A DNA stretch of 64,000 nucleotides. It comes from Actinobacillus indolicus (GTDB taxonomy: Bacteria; Pseudomonadota; Gammaproteobacteria; Enterobacterales; Pasteurellaceae). The notes beneath the pieces are model-generated. The model was not told where the DNA came from. It did not search any database and was given only the letters and a program-made list of their open reading frames with translations. The DNA lies in assembly GCF_004519515.1 (NCBI RefSeq), contig NZ_CP038145.1, forward strand, positions 1,840,001 through 1,904,000. The letters are read 5' to 3'. The translations under genes were made by a program, and so were the position numbers. Every line of letters starts with the position of its first letter. Within the stretch, counting starts at the first letter, position 1. This document shows, one piece after another, positions 7,038 through 15,366 of the stretch.

Positions 7038-8984
7038 ATGGCTTTAATTAACCTTTCTAACGCCTATTTAGGCTTTGGCGATCATCCACTACTTGATCAT
7101 ACTGAATTACATATTGAACAGGGCGAACGTGTCTGTCTTGTCGGACGAAACGGGGCAGGCAAATCGACCTTAATGAAAGTGCTGGCTGGCGAAGTTCAGT
7201 TAGACGATGGCAAATTGATTTTTGAAAAAGATATTGTTGTCACCCGTTTAGAACAAGATCCACCCCGTCATATAGAAGATACCGTTTTTGATTATGTCGC
7301 AGAAGGGATCGCACATTTAGCCGATCTTTTAAAGCAATATCACCACATTTCGCAACAAATGCTGACAGATTACAGCGATACGCTGATGTCGCAACTTTCG
7401 CAAGTTCAGGCTCAACTGGAACACGCTAACGGTTGGCAGTTTGAAAACCGTATTCAAGATACCTTGAAGCTATTAGAACTTGATCCTGAAAAACGGTTGT
7501 GCGAGCTGTCGGGCGGTTGGGTTCGCCGTGCGGCGTTGGCTCGTGCATTGGTGGCGGATCCAGATGTGTTACTGTTGGACGAACCGACCAACCATTTAGA
7601 TGTGGATACGATTGCTTGGTTAGAAAATCTGTTGTTAGAGTTTAAAGGCAGTATTATTTTTATCTCTCACGACCGTGCTTTTATTCGCAAAATGGCAACT
7701 CGTATCGTCGATTTAGATCGGGGAAAATTAGTTTCCTATCCTAGTAATTACGATGTTTACCTTGAAACTAAAGCCGAAGATCTGCGTGTAGAAGCCTTAC
7801 AAAATGAGCTGTTTGATAAAAAATTAGCCCAAGAAGAAGTTTGGATCCGTCAAGGGATTAAAGCTCGCCGAACCCGTAATGAAGGGCGTGTGCGAGCCTT
7901 GAAAGCCTTACGAGAAGAACGTAAAGCACGCCGAGAAGTACAAGGTACGGTAAAAATCCAGCTCGATCAGACCGCTCGATCAGGCAAAATTGTGTTTGAA
8001 GTGGAAAATGCCAGCTACGAAGTGGCTGGTAAAACCTTGCTGAAAAACTTCAGCACCACGATTTTACGTGGCGATAAAATTGCTTTTATTGGGGCGAATG
8101 GGATCGGCAAAACGACATTGATTAAGTTGTTGCTCGGCGAAATTCAGCCAACCGCAGGGACGGTACGTTGTGGCACTAAGTTAGAAGTGGCTTATTTCGA
8201 TCAATACCGTGCAGAGCTTGATCCTGAAAAAACGGTAATGGATAACGTGGCGGACGGCAAACAAGATATTGAAATCAATGGGGTAAAACGCCACGTGCTT
8301 GGTTATTTGCAAGACTTCCTATTTCCACCGAAACGGGCTATGACCCCAGTCAAAGCCTTATCGGGCGGTGAACGTAACCGCTTGTTATTAGCTAAATTAT
8401 TGCTGAAACCAAATAACCTACTGATTTTGGACGAACCTACCAACGACCTTGATGTAGAAACCTTAGAGCTACTGGAAGAGATGTTGGCGGATTATCAAGG
8501 CACTTTGATTATTGTCAGCCACGACCGTCAATTTATCGACAATACCGCAACGGAATGCTACATCTTTGAAGGCGAAGGGATTGTGAATAAATATATTGGT
8601 GGCTACCACGATGCGAAGCAACAACAGGCGAATTATTTTGCTACATTAGAAGCAAACAAGCGGTCAGATTCAACGAAAAATGTGCAAAAAATGGAAGAGA
8701 AAGCACCGCTTGTTGAACCTGAAAAGCCAAGACAAGATACCGCTAAAAAAGTCAAACTTTCTTATAAAGAGCAACGAGAATTAGAAGCCCTGCCTGAAAA
8801 AATGGAACAGTTTGAAGCAGAAATTGAAGCCTTACAAGCCGAAGTGAATAGTGCGGATTTCTTTGCTAAAGATCCGAGCTATACTCAAGCTCAGTTACAA
8901 AAATTAGCGGATACGGAAATGGCATTAGAGCAAGCGTTTGAACGTTGGGAAGAGCTTGAGAATATTAAGAATGGTATTGCATGA
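7038..8984 (+). CDS. uup: ABC-F family ATPase Uup
   Basis: A soluble ATPase with two ABC domains and no membrane part. ABC-F proteins act on ribosomes; Uup is also linked to precise excision of transposons and to branched DNA. Visible motifs are Walker A GRNGAGKST and GANGIGKTT, signatures LSGGW and LSGGERNR, Walker B LLLDEPTNHLD and LILDEPTNDLD, and a C-terminal charged coiled coil (about residues 560-645) that defines Uup among ABC-F proteins. I chose the ATG at 7038 (MALINLSNAYLGFGD) over one at 7008 by alignment with the E. coli start. The product has 648 residues. It overlaps tcdA by four bases. Confidence 0.95.
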   Translation: MALINLSNAYLGFGDHPLLDHTELHIEQGERVCLVGRNGAGKSTLMKVLAGEVQLDDGKLIFEKDIVVTRLEQDPPRHIEDTVFDYVAEGIAHLADLLKQYHHISQQMLTDYSDTLMSQLSQVQAQLEHANGWQFENRIQDTLKLLELDPEKRLCELSGGWVRRAALARALVADPDVLLLDEPTNHLDVDTIAWLENLLLEFKGSIIFISHDRAFIRKMATRIVDLDRGKLVSYPSNYDVYLETKAEDLRVEALQNELFDKKLAQEEVWIRQGIKARRTRNEGRVRALKALREERKARREVQGTVKIQLDQTARSGKIVFEVENASYEVAGKTLLKNFSTTILRGDKIAFIGANGIGKTTLIKLLLGEIQPTAGTVRCGTKLEVAYFDQYRAELDPEKTVMDNVADGKQDIEINGVKRHVLGYLQDFLFPPKRAMTPVKALSGGERNRLLLAKLLLKPNNLLILDEPTNDLDVETLELLEEMLADYQGTLIIVSHDRQFIDNTATECYIFEGEGIVNKYIGGYHDAKQQQANYFATLEANKRSDSTKNVQKMEEKAPLVEPEKPRQDTAKKVKLSYKEQRELEALPEKMEQFEAEIEALQAEVNSADFFAKDPSYTQAQLQKLADTEMALEQAFERWEELENIKNGIA

Positions 8985-9748
8985 ATATGACAAGAATAGA
9001 TAACTATGAACAACGTTTTGGCGGAATCGGTCGCCTTTATACGCCTGAAGGATTAGCAAAGCTACGCCAATCACATGTGTGTGTAATTGGTATCGGTGGT
9101 GTTGGATCTTGGGCGGTGGAAGCTTTGGCGCGTTCAGGCGTGGGGAAACTTACCTTGATTGATATGGATGATATTTGCGTGACCAATATCAATCGCCAAA
9201 TTCATGCCATGTCAGGCGAAATCGGTAAACTGAAAACCGAAGTCATGCAAGAACGCATTACCAAAATTAACCCAGAATGCAATGTGACGATTATTGATGA
9301 TTTCTTAACGCAAGATAATTTGAGTGACTATTTGTTACGTGACTATGATTATGTGATTGATGCGATTGATAGCGTTAAGGTGAAAGCGGCTTTAATTGCT
9401 TTTTGTAAGCGTAATAAAATTAAAATCATCACCACAGGCGGAGCAGGGGGGCAAACTGATCCGACCCAAATACAAATTACCGATTTAAGCAAGACCATTC
9501 AAGATCCGCTGGCTTCAAAAGTCCGTAGCTTGTTACGCAAAGAGTATAACTTCAGCCAAAATCCAAAGCGGAAATTTGGTATTGATTGCGTGTTTTCAAC
9601 CCAGCCATTGATTTTTCCAAAAATGAGTGAGGGCTGCGAAGTGTCTGCTACGATGAACTGTGCCAATGGCTTTGGCGCAGCAACCATGGTGACGGCAACT
9701 TTCGGTTTTTTTGCGGTCAGTCGTGTTATTAATAAGCTATTGCGTTAA
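8981..9748 (+). CDS. tcdA: tRNA threonylcarbamoyladenosine dehydratase
   Basis: TcdA (formerly CsdL/YgdL) is an E1-like, ATP-dependent enzyme that cyclises t6A to ct6A at position 37 of ANN-decoding tRNAs. The 255-residue product has the Rossmann nucleotide-binding motif GIGGVGSWA, then LTLIDMDDICVTNINRQ and a Cys-containing C-terminal half typical of the family. Its ATG overlaps the uup stop as ATGA, so expression is likely coupled. No csdAE genes lie next to it. Confidence 0.95.
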   Translation: MNMTRIDNYEQRFGGIGRLYTPEGLAKLRQSHVCVIGIGGVGSWAVEALARSGVGKLTLIDMDDICVTNINRQIHAMSGEIGKLKTEVMQERITKINPECNVTIIDDFLTQDNLSDYLLRDYDYVIDAIDSVKVKAALIAFCKRNKIKIITTGGAGGQTDPTQIQITDLSKTIQDPLASKVRSLLRKEYNFSQNPKRKFGIDCVFSTQPLIFPKMSEGCEVSATMNCANGFGAATMVTATFGFFAVSRVINKLLR

Positions 9749-9788
9749 ATTTGCAAATTTTTACGCAAAACAGACCGCTTGTTTAAAA

Positions 9789-9825
9789 GCAAACGTTTGC
9801 ATTTTGACGATAGAAAACATATACT
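9789..9825 (+). promoter_or_regulatory. PurR-controlled promoter of the deaminase transcript
   Basis: The PurR core GCAAACGTTTGC lies at 9789-9800 and overlaps a -35 element TTTGCA (9796-9801). After an 18-base spacer comes TATACT (9820-9825). Binding of PurR would directly block RNA polymerase. The leader that follows carries a small ORF and two terminators before the structural gene. Confidence 0.75.
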
Positions 9826-9831
9826 ACGCGC

Positions 9832-9852
9832 CTAGTGCCAAAAAGGAACTAG
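9832..9852 (+). promoter_or_regulatory. Leader hairpin sequestering a Shine-Dalgarno sequence
   Basis: CTAGT (9832-9836) pairs with ACTAG (9848-9852), continued after a G/A mismatch by CC/GG, with an A5 loop. The AAGGA ribosome-binding sequence of the leader ORF (9843-9847) lies in this loop and upper stem. Access to it may therefore be controlled by folding. The hairpin is seen; control is inferred. Confidence 0.5.
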
Positions 9853-9854
9853 AA

Positions 9855-9962
9855 ATGCAAACGTACCAAACATTATCCAACACATATTTTTTAAAGCTAA
9901 ACCTTACCGTTAAACGAGGTTTAGCTATTTTTTTATTTTTAAATCAAGATCTCTCATTTTAG
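9855..9962 (+). CDS. Probable leader peptide overlapping two terminators
   Basis: A 35-residue ORF starting MQTYQTLSNTYFLKLNLTVK, preceded by AAGGA with seven bases to the ATG. Its sequence runs through the whole first terminator hairpin and ends (TAG at 9960-9962) at the base of the second. It has a run of six Ts (9887-9892) before the first hairpin. A ribosome translating this ORF would keep both hairpins open and let transcription reach the deaminase gene. This is the layout of the E. coli pyrBI attenuator, where UTP-sensitive pausing couples translation to readthrough. It has no recognised protein family; a role as a coding sequence is inferred from position. Confidence 0.55.
   Translation: MQTYQTLSNTYFLKLNLTVKRGLAIFLFLNQDLSF
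9895..9940 (+). terminator. First intrinsic terminator (attenuator) in the deaminase leader
   Basis: AGCTAAACC (9895-9903) pairs with GGTTTAGCT (9918-9926), followed by ATTTTTTTATTTTT. It lies inside the leader ORF and about 80 bases upstream of the structural gene. Confidence 0.8.
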
Positions 9963-9976
9963 AGATCTTTTTTTTT
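9946..9976 (+). terminator. Second intrinsic terminator in the deaminase leader
   Basis: AAGATCTCT (9946-9954) pairs with AGAGATCTT (9961-9969), loop CATTTT, followed by a run of Ts to 9976. It begins only six bases after the first terminator's U-tract. Confidence 0.8.
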
Positions 9977-10005
9977 GCCCAAAATTTGAGTCAAGAGGAT
10001 AAGCA

Positions 10006-10992
10006 ATGAGCCAGTTAATTCGTACATTAAAAAGCCATATTCGTGATGAAGTAATTAAAAAAGGCGGCTGGGTAAACTCCCATGCCCACGCAGATAGGGC
10101 TTTTACGATGACCCCTGAAAAAATCAAAATTTATCAAAATGCGAATTTACAGCAAAAATGGGACTTGGTTGATGAAGTCAAGCGTAATTCAAGTGTTGAT
10201 GACTACTATCGTCGCTTCAGTCAAGCGATTGAATTGATGATTTCGCAAGGGGTAACGGCGTTTGGCACCTTTGTTGATATTGACCAAGTGTGTGAAGACA
10301 GAGCGATTTTAGCCGCACATAAAGCACGTGAAGTCTATAAAAACGATATTATTTTAAAATTTGCCAACCAGACGTTAAAAGGCGTGATTGAGCCAAATGC
10401 GCGCAAGTGGTTTGATATTGGTTCAGAAATGGTGGATATGATTGGTGGTTTGCCATATCGTGATGAATTAGATTATGGCAAGGGATTAGAAGCTATGGAC
10501 ATTTTAATGGAAACGGCAAAATCTCAAGGCAAAATGTTGCATGTCCATGTGGATCAATTCAATAACCAGAAAGAAAAAGAGACAGAGCAGTTGTGTGATA
10601 AGGCTCTAGAGCATGGTATGCAAGGTCGAGTCGTGGCGATTCATGGTATCTCAATCGGCGCACATCCAAGAGAGTATCGTCAGATGCTATATAAGAAAAT
10701 GAAATCCGTAGATATGATGATGATTGCTTGTCCGATGGCATGGATTGACAGTCCGCGTAAAGATGAAGTGTTGCCTTTCCACAATGCTTTAACCCCAGCA
10801 GATGAAATGATCCCAGAAGGCATTACGGTGGCAATCGGAACGGACAATATCTGTGACTACATGGTTCCTCTCTGTGAAGGCGATATGTGGCAAGAGTTGA
10901 GCTTACTTTCAGCGGGTTGCCGTTTTACCAACTTAGAGGAAATGGCAAACATTGCAAGTATTAACGGACGTAAAGTATTAGGATTACTTTAG
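10006..10992 (+). CDS. Cytosine-deaminase-like metal-dependent amidohydrolase
   Basis: A 328-residue cytoplasmic enzyme of the amidohydrolase superfamily, closest in layout to bacterial cytosine deaminases. Metal ligands are visible as HAH (His26, His28), HVDQ (His181), a later His (AIHGIS, His213) and the Asp of IGTDN (Asp280). Cytosine deaminases have HCDE at the third site; here the catalytic Glu position is Gln184, so the substrate may differ. The N-terminal beta-sandwich of CodA is missing, making it shorter than CodA (about 427). No transporter gene lies next to it. It sits behind a PurR box and two terminators, which suits a nucleobase-salvage enzyme. The ATG at 10006 is preceded by AGAGGAT. 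Confidence 0.75.
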   Translation: MSQLIRTLKSHIRDEVIKKGGWVNSHAHADRAFTMTPEKIKIYQNANLQQKWDLVDEVKRNSSVDDYYRRFSQAIELMISQGVTAFGTFVDIDQVCEDRAILAAHKAREVYKNDIILKFANQTLKGVIEPNARKWFDIGSEMVDMIGGLPYRDELDYGKGLEAMDILMETAKSQGKMLHVHVDQFNNQKEKETEQLCDKALEHGMQGRVVAIHGISIGAHPREYRQMLYKKMKSVDMMMIACPMAWIDSPRKDEVLPFHNALTPADEMIPEGITVAIGTDNICDYMVPLCEGDMWQELSLLSAGCRFTNLEEMANIASINGRKVLGLL

Positions 10993-11054
10993 AGACAAGC
11001 GGTCAGATTCGGGGAGTATTTTGCAAATTTTTCAGCGTATCTAACCGCTTGTGA

Positions 11055-11606
11055 TTAAAGCAATGAACGATAATATTCCCAATCAAAATACTGTCCCGGG
11101 TCGATTTTTCGTTCTGGGGCAATTTGATTGTGACCTGCAATACGCTCAGGTGTGATTTGTGGATAGGCTTGCATAATCACTTGCGTAAGGTTAGCTAAGG
11201 TTTGATATTGCGCCTCTGTAAAAGGTTGATTGTTACTGCCTTCCAGCTCAATTCCGATAGAAAACTCATTGCATTTTTCACGTCCTTCAAAACAAGAAAC
11301 GCCAGCGTGCCAAGCCATATCGTTAAAATTAATATATTGGGTAATCTGACCTTCTCGATTAATTAAACAATGAGCGGAAACCCGTAAATCTTTAATCTCT
11401 TCAAAGTAGGGGTGAAGGGTTGGGTCTAACGTGCCTTCAAAAAAACGATCAATAAAATCACAGCCAAATTCATCAGGTGGCAGGCTGATATAATGAATCA
11501 CCAAAAGAGAAATATCATCCTGATAGGGCCTTGGATTAAAGTGTGGAGAGAGTACTTGCTTGGTATTTAACAACCAACCTTTTTCAATCTTTAATGTTTT
11601 CTGCAT
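11055..11606 (-). CDS. ampD: 1,6-anhydro-N-acetylmuramyl-L-alanine amidase
   Basis: AmpD is a cytoplasmic zinc amidase that removes the stem peptide from anhydromuropeptides during cell-wall recycling. Loss of it raises AmpC expression where ampR-ampC is present. The 183-residue product shows the amidase_2 fold with zinc ligands in LVIHYISLPP and GHNQIAPERKIDPG (His and Asp), plus SIGIELEG. Length fits the family. It is a single gene, divergent from rlmJ. Confidence 0.95.
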   Translation of the reverse strand: MQKTLKIEKGWLLNTKQVLSPHFNPRPYQDDISLLVIHYISLPPDEFGCDFIDRFFEGTLDPTLHPYFEEIKDLRVSAHCLINREGQITQYINFNDMAWHAGVSCFEGREKCNEFSIGIELEGSNNQPFTEAQYQTLANLTQVIMQAYPQITPERIAGHNQIAPERKIDPGQYFDWEYYRSLL

Positions 11607-11663
11607 AGTTTAAAACGGCTAAATAAGCTAAAATGCCGTCATTTTACAAGAAAGAGAATCAAA

Positions 11664-12503
11664 ATGCTGAGTTATCGTCACAGTTTTCACGCAGGCAACC
11701 ACGCCGATGTCCTTAAACATATCGTTTTAACCCTCATCTTGCACGCTTTAAAGCAAAAAGAAAAAGGCTTTTTCTACCTTGATACCCATTCGGGCGTAGG
11801 GCGTTATAGCTTGCAAAGTAGCGAAGCGGAAAAAACAGGGGAATATATTGAAGGTATTGCTCGTCTTTGGGAGAGAACCGATCTACCCGAAGAAGTTGCG
11901 TTATACCTAAATGAAATCAAAAAAATTAACAAAGATAAACTGCGTTTTTACGCAGGCTCGCCGTTGCTTGCTGTGCAACAATTACGTCCACAAGATAGGG
12001 CTTTACTCACAGAGTTACACCCTAACGACTTCCCACTACTTCGCAATGAATTTGCCAAAACACCTAATGTGGTGACAAAACGAGAAAACGGCTTCCAGCA
12101 GTTAAAATCAGCCTTACCGCCAAAAGAAAAGCGTGGCTTGGTGCTGATCGATCCGCCTTATGAATTAAAAGAAGATTATGAGCTGGTGGTAAAAGCCATT
12201 GAAGAAGGCTACAAACGCTTTGCCACAGGCGTTTATGCGATTTGGTACCCTGTGGTGCTTCGCCAACACACCAAACGTATCGTACGAGGCTTAGTTGAAA
12301 CGGGGATCCGCAAAATTTTACAGATTGAATTAGCCGTTCGCCCTGACTCAGACCAACGTGGTATGACGGCAAGCGGTATGATTGTGATTAATCCACCGTG
12401 GCAGTTAGAAAGCCAAATGAAAAAGATTTTACCCTATTTAACCGATGTGCTTGTACCGGAAGGAACGGGCAGCTGGACGGTAGAGTGGATTACGCGAGAA
12501 TAA
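11664..12503 (+). CDS. rlmJ: 23S rRNA (adenine(2030)-N6)-methyltransferase
   Basis: RlmJ (YhiR) methylates A2030 of 23S rRNA using SAM. In Haemophilus the orthologue (ComJ) was reported to be needed for use of imported DNA. The 279-residue product has the family N-terminus SYRHSFHAGNHADVLKH, a Rossmann SAM fold (YLDTHSGVGRY), and the DPPYE catalytic motif (LIDPPYELKEDYE). AGAGAA precedes the ATG. A paired REP element follows it. Confidence 0.95.
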   Translation: MLSYRHSFHAGNHADVLKHIVLTLILHALKQKEKGFFYLDTHSGVGRYSLQSSEAEKTGEYIEGIARLWERTDLPEEVALYLNEIKKINKDKLRFYAGSPLLAVQQLRPQDRALLTELHPNDFPLLRNEFAKTPNVVTKRENGFQQLKSALPPKEKRGLVLIDPPYELKEDYELVVKAIEEGYKRFATGVYAIWYPVVLRQHTKRIVRGLVETGIRKILQIELAVRPDSDQRGMTASGMIVINPPWQLESQMKKILPYLTDVLVPEGTGSWTVEWITRE

Positions 12504-12552
12504 ATACAGTATTATGTAGCAGTCGCACAATAGCCAATTTTAAGAAAAGTTG

Positions 12553-12624
12553 CGTAGGGGCGGGGTTTATTCCCGCCTGAATATCAGTAATTGTTTACGG
12601 GCGGGGATAAACCCCGCCCCTACG
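12553..12624. repeat. Paired REP element (BIME-like) between rlmJ and pyrE
   Basis: Two 27-base units lie in inverted orientation at 12553-12579 and 12598-12624, 18 bases apart. Each starts, on its own strand, with CGTAG followed by a GGGGCGGGG...CCCCGCC hairpin. The second unit is identical to the copy at 53117-53143 beside the REP-associated transposase, and to the reverse complement of 52590-52616. The first unit has two base changes. The GTAG foot is the hallmark of REPs processed by RAYT proteins. Confidence 0.85.
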
Positions 12625-12689
12625 AAAAATCAGATATTTGTGTAAGTGTCACATAATCATAATACCGAATAAATATAAGGAAAATAACA

Positions 12690-13331
12690 ATGCAACAATA
12701 CAAACACGACTTTATCGAATTTGCCTTAAGCCGAAATGTGCTTAAATTCGGCGAATTTACCTTAAAATCAGGCAGACAAAGCCCTTACTTCTTTAATGCA
12801 GGATTATTTAATACCGGCAGAGATCTCGCCAAATTGGGCGAATATTACGCCGAAGCGATCCAAGCTAGCAAAATTGACTATGATGTGTTATTCGGACCTG
12901 CTTACAAAGGCATTCCGATTGCAACTACTGTGGCTGTAGCGTTAGCGAATCAGTTTGATGTCGATAAGCCTTGTTGCTTTAATCGCAAAGAAGTTAAAGA
13001 TCACGGCGAAGGCGGAAATCTTATCGGTAGCCCGTTAAAAGGTAAAATTTTATTGGTGGACGATGTAATTACCGCAGGCACAGCAATTCGTGAATCCATG
13101 GAAATCATTCAAGCCAATCATGCAACCTTAGCGGGTGTGATGATTGCATTAAACCGTAAAGAAAAAGGCAAAGGCGAACTTTCAGCAATTCAGGAAGTAG
13201 AACGTGATTACAGCTGTCAGGTTTTTTCGATTATTGATTTTGACGACTTACTGCAATTTATTGAACAATCGGAACAATATGCGCCGTATTTGGCGAAAAT
13301 GAGAGCATATCGAGAGCAGTATGGTGTGTAG
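12690..13331 (+). CDS. pyrE: Orotate phosphoribosyltransferase
   Basis: PyrE joins orotate and PRPP to give OMP, the fifth step of pyrimidine synthesis. The 213-residue product matches the family and shows FGPAYKGIPIA, the PRPP-binding motif ILLVDDVITAGTAI, and the catalytic loop region NRKEVKDHGEGG. AAGGAAAA precedes the ATG. It is monocistronic here: no rph gene lies upstream, so the E. coli attenuation arrangement is absent and the REP pair takes that place. Confidence 0.97.
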   Translation: MQQYKHDFIEFALSRNVLKFGEFTLKSGRQSPYFFNAGLFNTGRDLAKLGEYYAEAIQASKIDYDVLFGPAYKGIPIATTVAVALANQFDVDKPCCFNRKEVKDHGEGGNLIGSPLKGKILLVDDVITAGTAIRESMEIIQANHATLAGVMIALNRKEKGKGELSAIQEVERDYSCQVFSIIDFDDLLQFIEQSEQYAPYLAKMRAYREQYGV

Positions 13332-13341
13332 TCTATCTTAG

Positions 13342-13374
13342 AAAATGCAGAAAGGAAAATTTCTGCATTTTTAT
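13342..13374. terminator. Bidirectional terminator between pyrE and glxK
   Basis: AAAATGCAGAAA pairs with TTTCTGCATTTT around a six-base loop, followed by TATT on the plus strand and by a T-rich stretch on the minus strand. It separates two convergent genes. Confidence 0.8.
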
Positions 13375-14514
13375 TTAATAAGCTAAGCCAAGTCTAATTG
13401 TTCTTGCAATATTTTCTGCCGTTGATATTAAATTATCATGGCCTTGTTGTAATAGTATCTCTAGGCTTGTTAACTGTCGGATAATTGGAAAAACAGCATC
13501 AATTCCATGTTGATAAACGATTGGATAATCCTCCCTAAGACTTCCTACAATCGCAATCACAGGTTTATTAAATTGTTTAGCAAGTTTTGCCACACCAATC
13601 GGTGTTTTCTCTGCCACTGACTGAGAATCCATTCTGCCTTCGCCTGTAATTACTAAATCAGCTTGCTGAATCTTTTCTTTAAGAGCAGTGGCTTCAATAA
13701 TGATTTGTACACCTGATTTTAATGTAACGTTAGGTAAGAGCAATAATCCTGCTCCCATACCACCTGCAGCGCCAGCCCCAGCATGGTGAGCTATATTTTT
13801 TCCTAATTGGTTTTCAACGACTTGAGCAAAGTGAGCTAAAGCGGAATCCAATTTTTTCACCATTTCCGGAGTTGCTCCTTTTTGTGGACCAAAAATAGCG
13901 GAAGCTCCTTGCTCACCACATAGCGGATTATTGACATCACAAGCAACTTCTATTTCTACTTGAGCTAAACGCGGATCTAATCCTGTCATATCAATATAAG
14001 CAAGAGAAGCTAATTGCTCGCCACCGAAGCCGATTTCTTTCTGTTCGACATTAAGAAATCGGATGCCCAATGCTTGTAACATACCTACGCCAGCATCGTT
14101 AGTTGCACTACCACCAATGCCAAGAATAATCTTCTTAACACCGAGAGATAAAGCTGCTTTGATTAACTCACCAGTACCATAGCTCGTCGTGATTAACGGA
14201 TTTCGTTGTTCAGGTGGAACAAGGTGCAATCCTGATGCTGCCGCCATTTCAATAAATGCAGTTTGTTTATCGCCCGACAATCCCCAAGTGGCTTCAACTT
14301 GATTTGCAAGCGGTGCGATTACCGCCGTTTTTTGCAAATAACTTTGAGTGGCATCAACAAGTGATTGAACCGAGCCTTCACCACCGTCTGCCATCGGAGC
14401 AAGATGATATTCAGCCTGTGGAAAAATTCGCTCAAAACCTGTTTTAATCGCAAGCGCTACTTCAAGTGCGGTTAAACTTTCTTTAAAAGAATCAGGGGCG
14501 ATAACAATGTTCAT
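13375..14514 (-). CDS. glxK: Glycerate kinase
   Basis: This enzyme phosphorylates glycerate, giving 2-phosphoglycerate in the GarK/GlxK type. The 379-residue product begins MNIVIAPDSFKESL, has MADGGEGSVQSLVDA and the glycine-rich GIGGSATNDAGVGML, and later GEGRMDSQS, all typical of the family. I use the ATG at 14514 because GGAG sits six bases upstream; an in-frame TTG at 14526 is less likely. No tartronate or glucarate genes lie next to it, so the source of glycerate is not evident. Confidence 0.92.
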   Translation of the reverse strand: MNIVIAPDSFKESLTALEVALAIKTGFERIFPQAEYHLAPMADGGEGSVQSLVDATQSYLQKTAVIAPLANQVEATWGLSGDKQTAFIEMAAASGLHLVPPEQRNPLITTSYGTGELIKAALSLGVKKIILGIGGSATNDAGVGMLQALGIRFLNVEQKEIGFGGEQLASLAYIDMTGLDPRLAQVEIEVACDVNNPLCGEQGASAIFGPQKGATPEMVKKLDSALAHFAQVVENQLGKNIAHHAGAGAAGGMGAGLLLLPNVTLKSGVQIIIEATALKEKIQQADLVITGEGRMDSQSVAEKTPIGVAKLAKQFNKPVIAIVGSLREDYPIVYQHGIDAVFPIIRQLTSLEILLQQGHDNLISTAENIARTIRLGLAY

Positions 14515-14530
14515 CTCATTCTCCAATAAT

Positions 14531-14563
14531 AAAAAAGACTAACTCCAAACGAAATTAGTCTTT
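14531..14563 (-). terminator. Intrinsic terminator after the ABC transporter pair
   Basis: AAAGACTAA pairs with TTAGTCTTT; reading the minus strand it is followed by TTTATTATT. It lies between the ATPase gene and glxK. Confidence 0.8.
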
Positions 14564-14568
14564 CTATC

Positions 14569-15366
14569 TTAACTCTCTAATAATAATCCGTCATCACTCA
14601 GTTTTTCGTGACGGCTTTGCTCAAATAAGCGTAATAAATCAGGGACATCCATTTTTTTACGAGCTTCTCCTGCGACATCAAAGGCAACTTGCCCTTGGTG
14701 GAGCATCACGGTTCTATCACCATAATCTAATGCTTGTCGCATAGAGTGTGTGACCATTAATGTCGTGAGCTTTTGTTCTCGTACAATTTTATTCGTTAAT
14801 TCTAGAACGAAAGCGGTTGTTTTGGGATCAAGGGCGGCAGTATGCTCATCGAGTAATAGAATATTAGAGGGCTGTAATGATGCCATCAATAAACTTACCG
14901 CTTGTCGTTGCCCGCCTGAAAGTCTACCCATTTGGTCAGTCAGACGATTTTCTAAACCGAGCCCAAGAAGTGACAACTTTTCTTTAAACAGATCTCTTAA
15001 TTGGCGATTAAGGGCAAAACCTAAGCTACGTTTTCTACCGCGTTGATAGGCAAGAGCCATATTTTCTTCAATGGTTAGAGCTTCACAAGTGCCTGCCATT
15101 GGGTCTTGAAACACTCGAGCAACGAGATTAGCACGTTGCCAGCTAGTAGTATGGCTGACTTCTTTACCCTGAATAAAAATTTCACCAGAATCAATCGGAT
15201 AGTCACCGCTAATGGCATTTAATAAGGTTGATTTACCCGCGCCATTACTACCGATCACAGACACAAATTCCCCTTCTGCTACATTAAGCGTTAGTCCACG
15301 TAACACCGGATTTTCGATGACCGTGCCTTTGTTAAAGGTGATAAATAAATTATTTAGTTCAATCAT
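14569..15366 (-). CDS. ABC transporter ATP-binding protein (TrpXYZ-like family)
   Basis: A 265-residue ABC ATPase with Walker A GSNGAGKST, signature LSGGQRQAVS and Walker B LLLDEHTAALDP. The DEH variant of Walker B is typical of the COG1101 group, which pairs with LivH-like permeases and a COG2984 lipoprotein and has been linked to tryptophan/tyrosine uptake in Gram-positives. It overlaps the permease gene by one base, so the two are co-translated. The substrate is unknown here. Confidence 0.88.
   Translation of the reverse strand: MIELNNLFITFNKGTVIENPVLRGLTLNVAEGEFVSVIGSNGAGKSTLLNAISGDYPIDSGEIFIQGKEVSHTTSWQRANLVARVFQDPMAGTCEALTIEENMALAYQRGRKRSLGFALNRQLRDLFKEKLSLLGLGLENRLTDQMGRLSGGQRQAVSLLMASLQPSNILLLDEHTAALDPKTTAFVLELTNKIVREQKLTTLMVTHSMRQALDYGDRTVMLHQGQVAFDVAGEARKKMDVPDLLRLFEQSRHEKLSDDGLLLES

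Noticed and set aside
9711..9854. Longer protein (83 codons) covering the leader ORF
   Set aside because: It would start inside tcdA and cross the promoter; only the part from 9855 has a ribosome-binding site.
9826..9900. preQ1-type riboswitch in the deaminase leader
   Set aside because: The short hairpin with an A-loop is superficially similar, but the conserved C-rich loop and pseudoknot tail are absent; a translated leader explains the layout better.
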